The notes under the pieces: model-generated
The model's database searches: none
Told to the model about the DNA's origin: nothing
The model's input: only the letters and a program-made list of their open reading frames with translations
Made by a program: the position numbers and the translations under genes
NCBI GenBank assembly: GCA_937980205.1
Contig: CALJKW010000076.1
Coordinates: forward strand, 310,001-374,000
Reading direction: 5' to 3'
Length of the DNA: 64,000 nt
Source of the DNA: an uncultured Myxococcales bacterium
Lineage (GTDB): Bacteria > Myxococcota > Myxococcia > Myxococcales > Myxococcaceae
Shown: piece after piece, positions 20,570 through 28,147 of the stretch
Position numbering within the stretch: position 1 is the first letter of the stretch
How the letters are laid out: every line of letters begins with the position of its first letter

Positions 20570-21037
20570 TCAGATCCGCTTCGCGAGGATAATCAGGTCT
20601 TCGCCGACCTTGTAGAAATCCCTGAATCGGGATTCCTCGCGGTACTGCATGCCGGCGTAGAAGCCGCGGGTCGGGCCGTACGCCTCCATCGCCGAGGTCT
20701 CGACGCGGATGAGGCGCCCCTTGCGCCGGCGAATGTCCCCTTCCATCGCGGAGACGAGCGCGGCGCCGACGCCCTGGCCGCGAACGGCGGGAGCCGACGC
20801 GATCCAGTAGAGGTCGAAGGTGCCGTCGGTCATCGGCGTCGGCCCGTAGCAGACGTAGCCGACGACCTGGTCGTCTCTCACCGCGACGAGGACCTGGTAG
20901 TCACGGTTCGTTCCCGTGGCCGCGAGGTCGATGAGCTCGAGCGCGCATTCCACCTCGGAGGGGGTGAACGTCTCGATGTGGGCCAACAGCTCGGCGAGCT
21001 GCGGTCGATCGGTTGGCTTCAGGGGCCGAATTTCCAT
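20570..21037 (-). CDS. GNAT-family N-acetyltransferase
   Basis: 155 residues with the acetyl-CoA binding motif A in APAVRGQGVGAALVSAMEGD and the usual GNAT strand order (VLVAVRDDQVVGYVCYG). The C-terminal RGFYAGMQYREESRFRDFY segment is typical of the family. Substrate unknown. Its ATG lies well inside the ATP-grasp ligase frame (137-base overlap), so the two are coupled and may act on the same small molecule or peptide (inference). It sits 33 bases before rsbR on the same strand. Confidence 0.85.
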   Translation of the reverse strand: MEIRPLKPTDRPQLAELLAHIETFTPSEVECALELIDLAATGTNRDYQVLVAVRDDQVVGYVCYGPTPMTDGTFDLYWIASAPAVRGQGVGAALVSAMEGDIRRRKGRLIRVETSAMEAYGPTRGFYAGMQYREESRFRDFYKVGEDLIILAKRI

Positions 21038-22028
21038 GGCTTCGTTCCTGTGCGAGCTCGATGAGATGCCAGGCTAAATCAGGGTAACCGATGCCGGCCG
21101 CCGCCGCTGCTTTCGCGAAGCCGGACGACGGATGGAGGTCGCAGTTGGGGTTGATGTCGATGACGAACGGCTGCCCGTCGCGGTCGACGCGCAGGTCTAC
21201 ACGGCCATAATCCCGGCACTCGAGGGCCTCCCACGCGGCCATCGCCGTCTCGATGCAGCGGCGCTCGAGCGCGGGGCTGAGCTGCGCGGGCTTCGCTGCG
21301 CTGTCCTGGCACTCGGCCGACGCCTCGTCCCACTTCGCCTTGTACGTGAGCACGCGGGGGCGGTTCTCGAACGCCTTGCCGTAGTGAATCTCGGTGAGCG
21401 GCAGCGCGCGGCGCGGGTTGTTGCCGAGCAGCGGCACGTAGATCTCCCGCCCGTCGATGTAGCGCTCGACGAGCGCGGGTTGGCGGAACGTTCGCAGCAC
21501 GCGGGACACTGCTTTACCCAGCCCCGCGCGATCGTGCACGACGGCGTCGAAGTCGATGCCGACGCTCGCGTCTTCGCGCGCCGGCTTCACGATGAGCGGG
21601 AAGGGCAGCGTGAACGAGATGAGCTCGGCCACCGAGCGCACGAGCTGAAACTGCGGCGTCGGGACGCTGCGAGCGCTGAGCAGCTCTTTCGCCTTGTCCT
21701 TGTGCAGCGACAGGCCGAGCGCGAGCGCGCTGTTGCCCGTGTACGGCAGGCCCACCATCTCGAGCAGCGCGGGCACGACCATCTCGCCGCGGCTGTCCGC
21801 CGCCAGCGACTCGCAGAGGTTCACCACCACGTCCGGCCGCGCCGCCTCGAGCGCTTTGCCGATCGCCCAGATGTCGCGGTCGACGCCGATGAGCGTCACC
21901 GTGTGCTTCGGGCCGGAGAGCGCTTTCTCCAGCGCCGCCGCCACGCGCACGACGTCTTCGCGCGCCTCACGCCCCGGATCATCGTCGAGTAAATGGTGAT
22001 CCCGATTGTGCAGAATGGCGATGCGCAT
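20901..22028 (-). CDS. D-alanine-D-alanine ligase-like ATP-grasp enzyme
   Basis: 375 residues from the ATG at 22028 (a GTG at 22046 would add six). ATP-grasp/Ddl features: VVNLCESLAADSRGEMVVPA, GLPYTGNSALALGLSLHKDK, FPLIVKPAREDASVGID, and the metal/substrate loop VIDINPNCDLHPSSGFAKAA near 310. It is probably an amino-acid or peptide ligase using ATP; a house-keeping Ddl role is unlikely in this setting. The last ~45 residues are Arg/His/Pro-rich and overlap the GNAT gene, so the functional protein probably ends near LAWHLIELA. It heads the probable stressosome operon. Confidence 0.8.
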   Translation of the reverse strand: MRIAILHNRDHHLLDDDPGREAREDVVRVAAALEKALSGPKHTVTLIGVDRDIWAIGKALEAARPDVVVNLCESLAADSRGEMVVPALLEMVGLPYTGNSALALGLSLHKDKAKELLSARSVPTPQFQLVRSVAELISFTLPFPLIVKPAREDASVGIDFDAVVHDRAGLGKAVSRVLRTFRQPALVERYIDGREIYVPLLGNNPRRALPLTEIHYGKAFENRPRVLTYKAKWDEASAECQDSAAKPAQLSPALERRCIETAMAAWEALECRDYGRVDLRVDRDGQPFVIDINPNCDLHPSSGFAKAAAAAGIGYPDLAWHLIELAQERSHGNSAPEANRSTAARRAVGPHRDVHPLRGGMRARAHRPRGHGNEP

Positions 22029-22149
22029 GTGGGACAGTGTGGACAATTATCTCATGGAAACCGCGAAGTCTCACTCTTCGATAACCTGATACTGTCGCAT
22101 ACCAGGCTTCACTGATCCGCCGTTTCCCTCAAAACGGAGCTCTTTTTCC

Positions 22150-23010
22150 ATGCCTACCTCCATTGGTCCTCGCCTGCCGAACGTGCGCGAGTCCGTGACC
22201 AACGCCGTCGAGACCGTCGCCAACAGCCAGCCCGTGCAGACCATCGGTGACGCGGCCACGTACGTCGCCGAGAAGGTCGACCAGTTCGACACGGCCGCCG
22301 CGGCTGCAGCGCGCGCGGCGCGCACGCGTGCGGGCACCCGGCTCGTCGGCGCGGTCAGCGGCGCGATCGTCGAGCGCCTGCGTCCCGGCTCGTTCGAAGC
22401 GGCGGGCAACGCGCTGCTGAGCGGCGCGCAGCGCATGGGCCTGAACCCCGGCGTGCTGCGGGGCGCGCAGAACGTCGCGGGCGCGGCGCTGCACGGCGCG
22501 GGCATCGCGGCCATCGGCTACGACGCGGTTCGCAGCTTCACGGACACCAAGGCCGACTTCGGCAGCCGCACGGCGCAGGCCGGCGCGGCGCTCGCCGTCG
22601 GCGCGGCGACGTTCATCCCCGGCGTCGGCACCGGCATCGTCATCGCCGACGTCGTCACCGGCGGCGGCGTCACCGGCGGCGTGAAGGGCCTCGTCGCGCT
22701 CGGCGACGCGGCGCTCACCGGCGATCGCGACGCGCTCAACTCGTGGGGCGAGCAGGCCCGCAACGGAGACATGGGCTGGCTCATCAAGGCCGCCGCGAAC
22801 AACAAGACCATCGCGAACGCCACCGGCCATGTCGCCGAGGCGGTGATCAGCGGCGTCGGCACCGCGCGCCGCGCCGTCGGCAACGCGATCGCGAACCCGC
22901 GCCAGGCCGCGACCAACGTCGCCAACGCGATGACGAACGCGGCGACTTCGGCGCGCAACGCCGTGAGCTCGGCGTTCTCGTCGGGCTGGCGCGCGCTGAC
23001 CTCGTGGTAA
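22150..23010 (+). CDS. Ala/Gly-rich protein with glycine-zipper segment, unknown function
   Basis: 286 residues, rich in Ala, Gly, Val and Asn, with no Cys. The first 100 residues are helical and charged. Residues about 135-200 are a hydrophobic Gly-spaced stretch (AALAVGAATFIPGVGTGIVI, then GGVTGGVKGLVALGDAAL) of the kind found in pore-forming or glycine-zipper proteins. The C-terminal 60 residues repeat Ala/Asn/Arg patterns (NAIANPRQAATNVANAM). There is no signal peptide. ATG 22150 follows CGGAGC by about nine bases. Its own upstream region (120 bases) is relatively AT-rich and shared with the divergent ligase operon. Family not recognised. Confidence 0.7.
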   Translation: MPTSIGPRLPNVRESVTNAVETVANSQPVQTIGDAATYVAEKVDQFDTAAAAAARAARTRAGTRLVGAVSGAIVERLRPGSFEAAGNALLSGAQRMGLNPGVLRGAQNVAGAALHGAGIAAIGYDAVRSFTDTKADFGSRTAQAGAALAVGAATFIPGVGTGIVIADVVTGGGVTGGVKGLVALGDAALTGDRDALNSWGEQARNGDMGWLIKAAANNKTIANATGHVAEAVISGVGTARRAVGNAIANPRQAATNVANAMTNAATSARNAVSSAFSSGWRALTSW

Positions 23011-23013
23011 TGA

Positions 23014-23036
23014 GCAGCCTGTCCCCTTTTTCCGGC
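23014..23036 (+). repeat. Recurring intergenic motif, copy 2
   Basis: GCAGCCTGTCCCC, a T run and TTCCGGC immediately after the stop of the Ala/Gly-rich gene, matching the copy at 10408-10430. Confidence 0.5.
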
Positions 23037-23058
23037 TGGCGGTGCTAGACCGCGGCGC

Positions 23059-24006
23059 GTGGACGAGATCTCGAAGTCGCGACTCTTCGATCCGACGACG
23101 CTGCCGCCGATTCGGCTGTCGCCGGCCGCCGTTCACCACCTCGCCGCAGAGCTGAAGCCGTCGAAGGCGTCTCCGCTGACGGCGCTGCTTCAGCTTCAGG
23201 CCGAGCCGAGCCCCGCCGAGCTCGACGAGCTGGGCATCCCGCACGCGAAGCGCGGCGGAGGAGCTTCGCCCTCGGCGAAGGGCAAGGCGTACCGGCAGGC
23301 GCTCGAGACGCTCGCGGCTCCGGAGCAGACGGTGTTCCTGTCCGAGATCGCGGCGGGCACTCCGCCGATGACGCTGAAGCTGGTGATGGGGCTCGAGCGC
23401 GTGGTGCTCGCCGACGTCGACACCGCCGGCCTGCAGCTCTCACCGCCGATGAGCTACCCCGAATTCGTGAAGTCGCTCGCGCGGCACTTCGAGAACACGC
23501 TGATGTTCGCCGAGCAGCGCGCGTTCTGGCCGTCGCAGCTGCGCGTGCTGACCGGGCTGTTCAGCGCCGACAGCGGGGCCGTCGAGCCCGAGGCCACCGG
23601 CGCCGCGCTGAAGGCGCGCTTCGAGAAGGTGGGCATTCCCGCGGCCGAGCAGAAGCAGATCCTCGACGAGCTGGTCGCGAGCAAGACCGTCGTCGCGAAG
23701 CCGGGCGGCGCCTACGCGATGTCCGACAACACGGCGTTCTGGCTCACGCGCATGGGCACCGGGCAGATCGGCGAGCTGCTCTGCGTGCTGCACGACGAGC
23801 AGGGCAGCTCGACGCCGTCGACGACGCAGCTGCGCTTCGTCGGCCCGCCGAAAGATCGCGTGACGATGGTGACCGTCTCGGGCGAAGAGCTCAAAGGCCT
23901 CGCGGGCGACGCTCCTCCCGAGCCTGCCGGGGTCGTCTGCCAGGTGATGGATCGCCCCACGCTCACCGGCTTCCTCGAGGCGTTCCTCGGCGTCGCGCCG
24001 GCCTGA
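23059..24006 (+). CDS. Hypothetical protein
   Basis: 315 residues from a GTG. Mixed alpha/beta composition with a normal residue balance and no signal peptide or membrane helix. Segments such as FVKSLARHFENTLMFAEQRA and LLCVLHDEQGSSTPS are well-formed but match no family I can name. It ends 13 bases before the HD-domain gene, so it may be co-transcribed with it. It follows the Ala/Gly-rich gene by 48 bases that include the recurring motif. Confidence 0.7.
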   Translation: MDEISKSRLFDPTTLPPIRLSPAAVHHLAAELKPSKASPLTALLQLQAEPSPAELDELGIPHAKRGGGASPSAKGKAYRQALETLAAPEQTVFLSEIAAGTPPMTLKLVMGLERVVLADVDTAGLQLSPPMSYPEFVKSLARHFENTLMFAEQRAFWPSQLRVLTGLFSADSGAVEPEATGAALKARFEKVGIPAAEQKQILDELVASKTVVAKPGGAYAMSDNTAFWLTRMGTGQIGELLCVLHDEQGSSTPSTTQLRFVGPPKDRVTMVTVSGEELKGLAGDAPPEPAGVVCQVMDRPTLTGFLEAFLGVAPA

Positions 24007-24019
24007 CACGTTTTTGCCA

Positions 24020-25306
24020 GTGCGCATCCGCGATCCGATTCACGGCACCATCTCCGTCAGCGACGAGGAGAAGGCCGTCGTCGACAGCCGCTTCTACCAG
24101 CGGCTGCGCCACGTGCGGCAGCTCGGCTTCGGTGAGCTCGCCTTCCCCGGCGCCACGCACACGCGCCACGCGCACTCGCTCGGGGCGATGCACGTCTCGT
24201 CGCGCCTGTTCGACGCGGTGGCCGAGCGCGGCTCGCTGTCACTGTCTGTGCGCGCGAGAGATCGCTTCCGCGCCGCGGTGCGCCTCGCCGTGCTCTGCCA
24301 CGACCTGGGCCACATGCCGCTCTCGCACGCGAGCGAGAGCATCGCTCCGGCGCGGTCGAAGCTGCGCCTGCCGGGGTGGCTCGACGACGGCGAGCGCGAG
24401 CAGGCGGCGCACGAGGACTTCACCGTGCGGATCCTGCTCGACTCGGCGCTGACGCCGGTCTTGCGCGCGCGCTACGCCCCGCTCGACGTGACGCCCGAGC
24501 ACGTGGCGTCGCTCATCACCGGGTGCGACCCGCCCGGCGGCTCTCCGTTCGTGGACGGTGGTCACGACTGGTCGCCGCTGTTGCGCGCGCTCGTCAGCGG
24601 AGAGCTCGACGCCGACCGCATGGACTACCTCTTGCGCGACTCGTTCTTCACCGGCGTGAACTACGGCCGCTACGACTTCGACTGGATCGTGCAGAACCTG
24701 AATCCGGCGTCGAAGGACGGGAAGGTCTTCCTCGCGCTGTCGAAGGCTGCGGCGTTCGCGTTCGAGGACTTCCTGCTCAGCCGGTACCACATGTTTCTCT
24801 CGGTCTACTACCACCACACCGCGGTGAGCTTCGATCACATGCTCAAGGCCTGGTACGGCGAGGCCCGCGGCGAGTTCGAGATCCCCGCCGACCCCGAGGC
24901 GTTCGTGCTCTGCGACGACGTCGCCTTGTGGCACGCCCTGCGGAAGAGCTCGAACCGCTGGGCCGAGCGGCTCGTTCAGCGGCGCGGCTTCAAGCGCGTC
25001 GCCGAGTTCACCGAGCGCGACACGGCCTACGACCTGAAGGCGCTCGAGGCGGCGCTCGACTCCGCCGGCGTCGAGCACTTCGCGGTCGAGTCGCGCGGCG
25101 TGCTGTCGCGGTATTTCGAGGCAGGCGCGCGGCCTCCGCTGTACATCGTCGACGTGTCGTCGGGACGCCTGACCGAGGTGCAGAGCTACACCCCGCTGTA
25201 CCAGCGCTACGCCGGAGCGGTGCGGCTGTCGCGCCTCTACGCGCGGCCCGACCAGGCGGAGACGGCGCGACACGTGGTCGGCAGGTTGACTGGAGCACAC
25301 GCGTGA
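24020..25306 (+). CDS. HD-domain phosphohydrolase (dGTPase/SAMHD1-like)
   Basis: About 428 residues. HD-superfamily metal ligands are clear: THTRHAHSLGAMHVS, LAVLCHDLGHMPLSHASE and SGELDADRMDYLLRDS. N-terminal RIRDPIHGTISV is typical of the YwfO/SAMHD1-like group, which cleaves dNTPs or other nucleotides. Start: GTG at 24020 gives MRIRDPIHG, the usual family beginning; a TTG at 24014 in the same frame is the alternative. The stop overlaps the GTG of the Nudix/MBL gene. Cytoplasmic. Exact substrate not evident. Confidence 0.87.
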   Translation: MRIRDPIHGTISVSDEEKAVVDSRFYQRLRHVRQLGFGELAFPGATHTRHAHSLGAMHVSSRLFDAVAERGSLSLSVRARDRFRAAVRLAVLCHDLGHMPLSHASESIAPARSKLRLPGWLDDGEREQAAHEDFTVRILLDSALTPVLRARYAPLDVTPEHVASLITGCDPPGGSPFVDGGHDWSPLLRALVSGELDADRMDYLLRDSFFTGVNYGRYDFDWIVQNLNPASKDGKVFLALSKAAAFAFEDFLLSRYHMFLSVYYHHTAVSFDHMLKAWYGEARGEFEIPADPEAFVLCDDVALWHALRKSSNRWAERLVQRRGFKRVAEFTERDTAYDLKALEAALDSAGVEHFAVESRGVLSRYFEAGARPPLYIVDVSSGRLTEVQSYTPLYQRYAGAVRLSRLYARPDQAETARHVVGRLTGAHA

Positions 25307-26844
25307 GCGAGCTCCTCGCCGGCATGCAGCCTCTGGAGCCCGTCGTCGCGGCTCCGCGTGACGCGGCCGCCGTCGTGCTGTTTCGCAAGGTGCAGCGCCC
25401 CGCGGAGCCTCGCCGCACGGCGCCTCCTCCGACGGCGGAGGTGTTCTGGCTCAAGCGCGAGGCGAAGCTCCAGTTCGCCGGCGGCTTCTACGCCTTCCCC
25501 GGCGGCAAGGTGGACAAGGCCGACGCGGGCGTGCCGGTCGAGGGCGCCTCGGGCATCGACGCGACGCTGCGCGTCTCGGCTGCGCGCGAGCTGTTCGAGG
25601 AGACCGGCGTGCTGGCCGCCGCCGGGACGCTGCCGGCGCAGGCGGACCTCGATGCCGCGCGGCGCGAGCTGCTCGAGAAGAAGGTGACGTTCGCTGCCGT
25701 GCTCGAGCGCTTCGGGTTGAAGCTGCGCGCGGCCGACTTCCCCGAGTGCGGGCGGTGGGTGACTCCGCCGCACCTGCCGGTGCGGTTCGACGCGCGGTTC
25801 TACCTGGTCGAGGCGCCGGAAGGCTCGAAGGCCGAGGTGTGGCCGGGCGAGCTGACCGAGGGCGAGTGGATCTCGCCGAACCGCGCGCTGTCGCGGTGGG
25901 CCGACGGCAGCGCGCTCTTGCACCCGCCGAACGTGCACGCGCTGCAGTCGCTCGCGGCGTACCGCGGCAACGTCGAGCCGGTGATGAAGGCGCTGCGCGC
26001 GCCGACGTACGTGACCGACTTCATCGCGCGGCGCATCGAGTTCCAGATGGGGATTCGCATCTTCCCCCTGCGGACGCCGACGCTGCCGCCGGCGGCGCAC
26101 ACGAACTGCTACGTGGTCGGCAACAGCGAGCTGCTCATCGTCGACCCCGGCGCGCCCGACGAGGCCGAGACCGATCGGCTCATCGCGTTCCTCCGCGAGC
26201 TGATGGGCGAGGGCTACAAGCCGCGCGCCGTGGTGCTCACGCACCACCACGGAGACCACACCGGCGGCGCCGCGGGCGTGATGTCTTCGCTGTCGATTCC
26301 GCTCTGGTGCCACCCGCTCACCGCCGAGCGCATGGGGGTGAAGGCCGAGCGGCTGCTGGGGGACAACGAGCTCATCGTGCACGGCGGCATGGATCTCATC
26401 GTCCACCACACGCCGGGGCACGCCCGCGGGCACATCGTGCTCGAGCACAAGGTGTCGCACGCGATGATCGTGGGCGACATGGTCGCCGGCGTCGGGACGA
26501 TCGTCATCGACCCGCCGGAAGGCGACATGGCCGAGTACCTGCGCCAGCTGCAGCGGATGAAGGAGCTCGGGGTGCGGACCATCTATCCCGCGCACGGGCC
26601 TCCGATTCCGGACGGGCCCGCGAAGCTCGACGAGTACCTTGCGCACCGCGCCTGGCGCGAGGGGAAGGTGGTCGGGGCGCTGACGCCGGCGCTGCAGCCG
26701 CTGAGCGAGCTGGTGCCGAAGGCGTACGACGACGTGCAGAGCTTCGTGCTGCCCCTCGCCGAGCGGAACACCATCGCGATCCTCGAGAAGCTGATCGCCG
26801 AAGGGAAGGCGCGCCGCGACGGCGACCGCTACGCGCTGGCATGA
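25303..26844 (+). CDS. Nudix hydrolase fused to metallo-beta-lactamase-fold hydrolase
   Basis: 513 residues from a GTG preceded by GGAG at 7 bases. Residues about 15-230 are a Nudix domain of the NUDT19-like kind, with GGFYAFPGGKVDKADAG, a long insert, then AARELFEETGVL. Residues about 250-510 are a LACTB2-like metallo-beta-lactamase domain with zinc ligands in LTHHHGDHTGG, then HTPGHARGH and VGDMVAG. One chain may thus combine cleavage of a nucleotide or acyl-CoA diphosphate with a thioester- or phosphodiester-type hydrolysis (inference). It overlaps both neighbours by 4 bases, so HD, Nudix-MBL and membrane protein form one operon. Confidence 0.85.
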   Translation: MSELLAGMQPLEPVVAAPRDAAAVVLFRKVQRPAEPRRTAPPPTAEVFWLKREAKLQFAGGFYAFPGGKVDKADAGVPVEGASGIDATLRVSAARELFEETGVLAAAGTLPAQADLDAARRELLEKKVTFAAVLERFGLKLRAADFPECGRWVTPPHLPVRFDARFYLVEAPEGSKAEVWPGELTEGEWISPNRALSRWADGSALLHPPNVHALQSLAAYRGNVEPVMKALRAPTYVTDFIARRIEFQMGIRIFPLRTPTLPPAAHTNCYVVGNSELLIVDPGAPDEAETDRLIAFLRELMGEGYKPRAVVLTHHHGDHTGGAAGVMSSLSIPLWCHPLTAERMGVKAERLLGDNELIVHGGMDLIVHHTPGHARGHIVLEHKVSHAMIVGDMVAGVGTIVIDPPEGDMAEYLRQLQRMKELGVRTIYPAHGPPIPDGPAKLDEYLAHRAWREGKVVGALTPALQPLSELVPKAYDDVQSFVLPLAERNTIAILEKLIAEGKARRDGDRYALA

Positions 26845-27311
26845 AGAAGCTGTGCGCAGCGTGGGGCGTGCTCGGCGTCGTGGCGATGCTCTTCGAGGCG
26901 CTCGCGCGCCTGACGAAGCTCGCGTGGGAGGGCGTGGTCGTGCAGTTCGCTCCGCTGCCGTTCGCGGTCGCGGTCGTCTGGTGCCTCGTCAACGCGTATG
27001 CGGAGGGGTACCGCGGGTTTCAGAAGCGGTTCGTGCCGCAGGCGCTCGACCGCGCGTTCTCGATCGACACGTCGTCGGTGGTCGAGGTGGTGCTGGCTCC
27101 GCTGAAGGTGCTCGGCATCTTCCGCACCGAGCGGAAGGTGATGATCCGCGCGTGGATCATGGTGGTCGGCATCAGCCTGCTCGTGCTCGCGGTGAAGCAG
27201 CTCTCGCAGCCGTGGCGTGGCGTCATCGACGCCGGCGTCGTCGTCGGCCTGGGGTGGGGCACCGTCGCGATGGTGGTGGGGCTGGTCTTGCGCCTGAGGA
27301 GGCCCGCGTGA
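26841..27311 (+). CDS. Membrane protein, unknown function
   Basis: 156 residues with four hydrophobic segments (about 5-25, 33-52, 100-118 and 125-150) and a short soluble stretch in the middle (DRAFSIDTSSVVEVVLAPLK). The ATG overlaps the stop of the Nudix-MBL gene by 4 bases, so it is the last gene of that operon. No motif identifies it. Confidence 0.65.
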   Translation: MKKLCAAWGVLGVVAMLFEALARLTKLAWEGVVVQFAPLPFAVAVVWCLVNAYAEGYRGFQKRFVPQALDRAFSIDTSSVVEVVLAPLKVLGIFRTERKVMIRAWIMVVGISLLVLAVKQLSQPWRGVIDAGVVVGLGWGTVAMVVGLVLRLRRPA

Positions 27312-27455
27312 GCGCAGCCGCATCCGTGTCTCGTGGGTGTCGCGCACGAGATTGTGCGACCTTGGCGAGGGTGTTCGCTCCGGGGAACGGCGAAACAGCC
27401 TCTTGCGACGCCGGTATCCGTGGTCTCGCCGGAGAGCGGTGATAGGGAGCGCCCC

Positions 27456-28082
27456 ATGGCTCTCCCCAAGCTCGTCTATTTCGCGTCGCGCGGTCGCGCC
27501 GAAGTCATTCGCCTCGTCGCTGCGGAGGCGGGCGTCGCGTACGAGGAAGAGAACTTCAAGCCCGACCAGTTCGCAGCGCTGAAGCAGAGCGGGCGGCTGC
27601 CCTTTCAGGCGGTGCCGATCTGGGAAGAGGGCGGGTTCACGCTGGCGCAGAGCGCGGCGATCGCGAATCACCTGGCGCGGCCGGCGGGCCTGCGCGGTGC
27701 GACGGCGCGCGACGAGGCGCTCGTCGATGAGGCGCTGGGCGCGGTCGAAGACGTCCGCAACGAGCTGCGGAAGCTGATGACCGCCGAGCCGGCGAAGCGG
27801 CCGGAGCTCCGCAAGGAGCTCAACGACAAGGTGCTGCCGCACTGGTTCGGCATGCTCGAGCGGCTGCTCGGCTCGAACGAATACCTCGTCGCCGGAAAGC
27901 TGAGCGTGGCCGACCTCGCGCTCTGGTACCTCATCGAGATCGCGCGCGACAACGGGTTCGGCTCGGCGCTGTCGGACACTCCGAAGCTGAACGGGCTCTT
28001 CGAGCGCGTGGCCGCCCGTCCGCGCATCGCCGAGTACCTGAAGTCGCCGAAGCGCTGGCCGCTCACGAAGCTGCCGGGCTGA
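27456..28082 (+). CDS. Glutathione S-transferase family protein
   Basis: 208 residues. N-terminal thioredoxin-like domain (PKLVYFASRGRAEVIRLVAA, then LPFQAVPIWEEGG and LAQSAAIANHLAR) and C-terminal helical domain ending in VAARPRIAEYLKSPK, as in sigma/mu/alpha-like GSTs. Tyr in LVYFASRGRAE is the expected catalytic residue. It conjugates or reduces electrophiles with glutathione in the cytoplasm. ATG 27456 follows AGGGAG by six bases. A 144-base upstream gap should hold its promoter, so it is likely monocistronic. Confidence 0.85.
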   Translation: MALPKLVYFASRGRAEVIRLVAAEAGVAYEEENFKPDQFAALKQSGRLPFQAVPIWEEGGFTLAQSAAIANHLARPAGLRGATARDEALVDEALGAVEDVRNELRKLMTAEPAKRPELRKELNDKVLPHWFGMLERLLGSNEYLVAGKLSVADLALWYLIEIARDNGFGSALSDTPKLNGLFERVAARPRIAEYLKSPKRWPLTKLPG

Positions 28083-28147
28083 GCACGGCCACGGTGCGTT
28101 GCAGCCGCGATGGACTCGACTCGGCGAGGTCTCGGACTGCGTACCCG

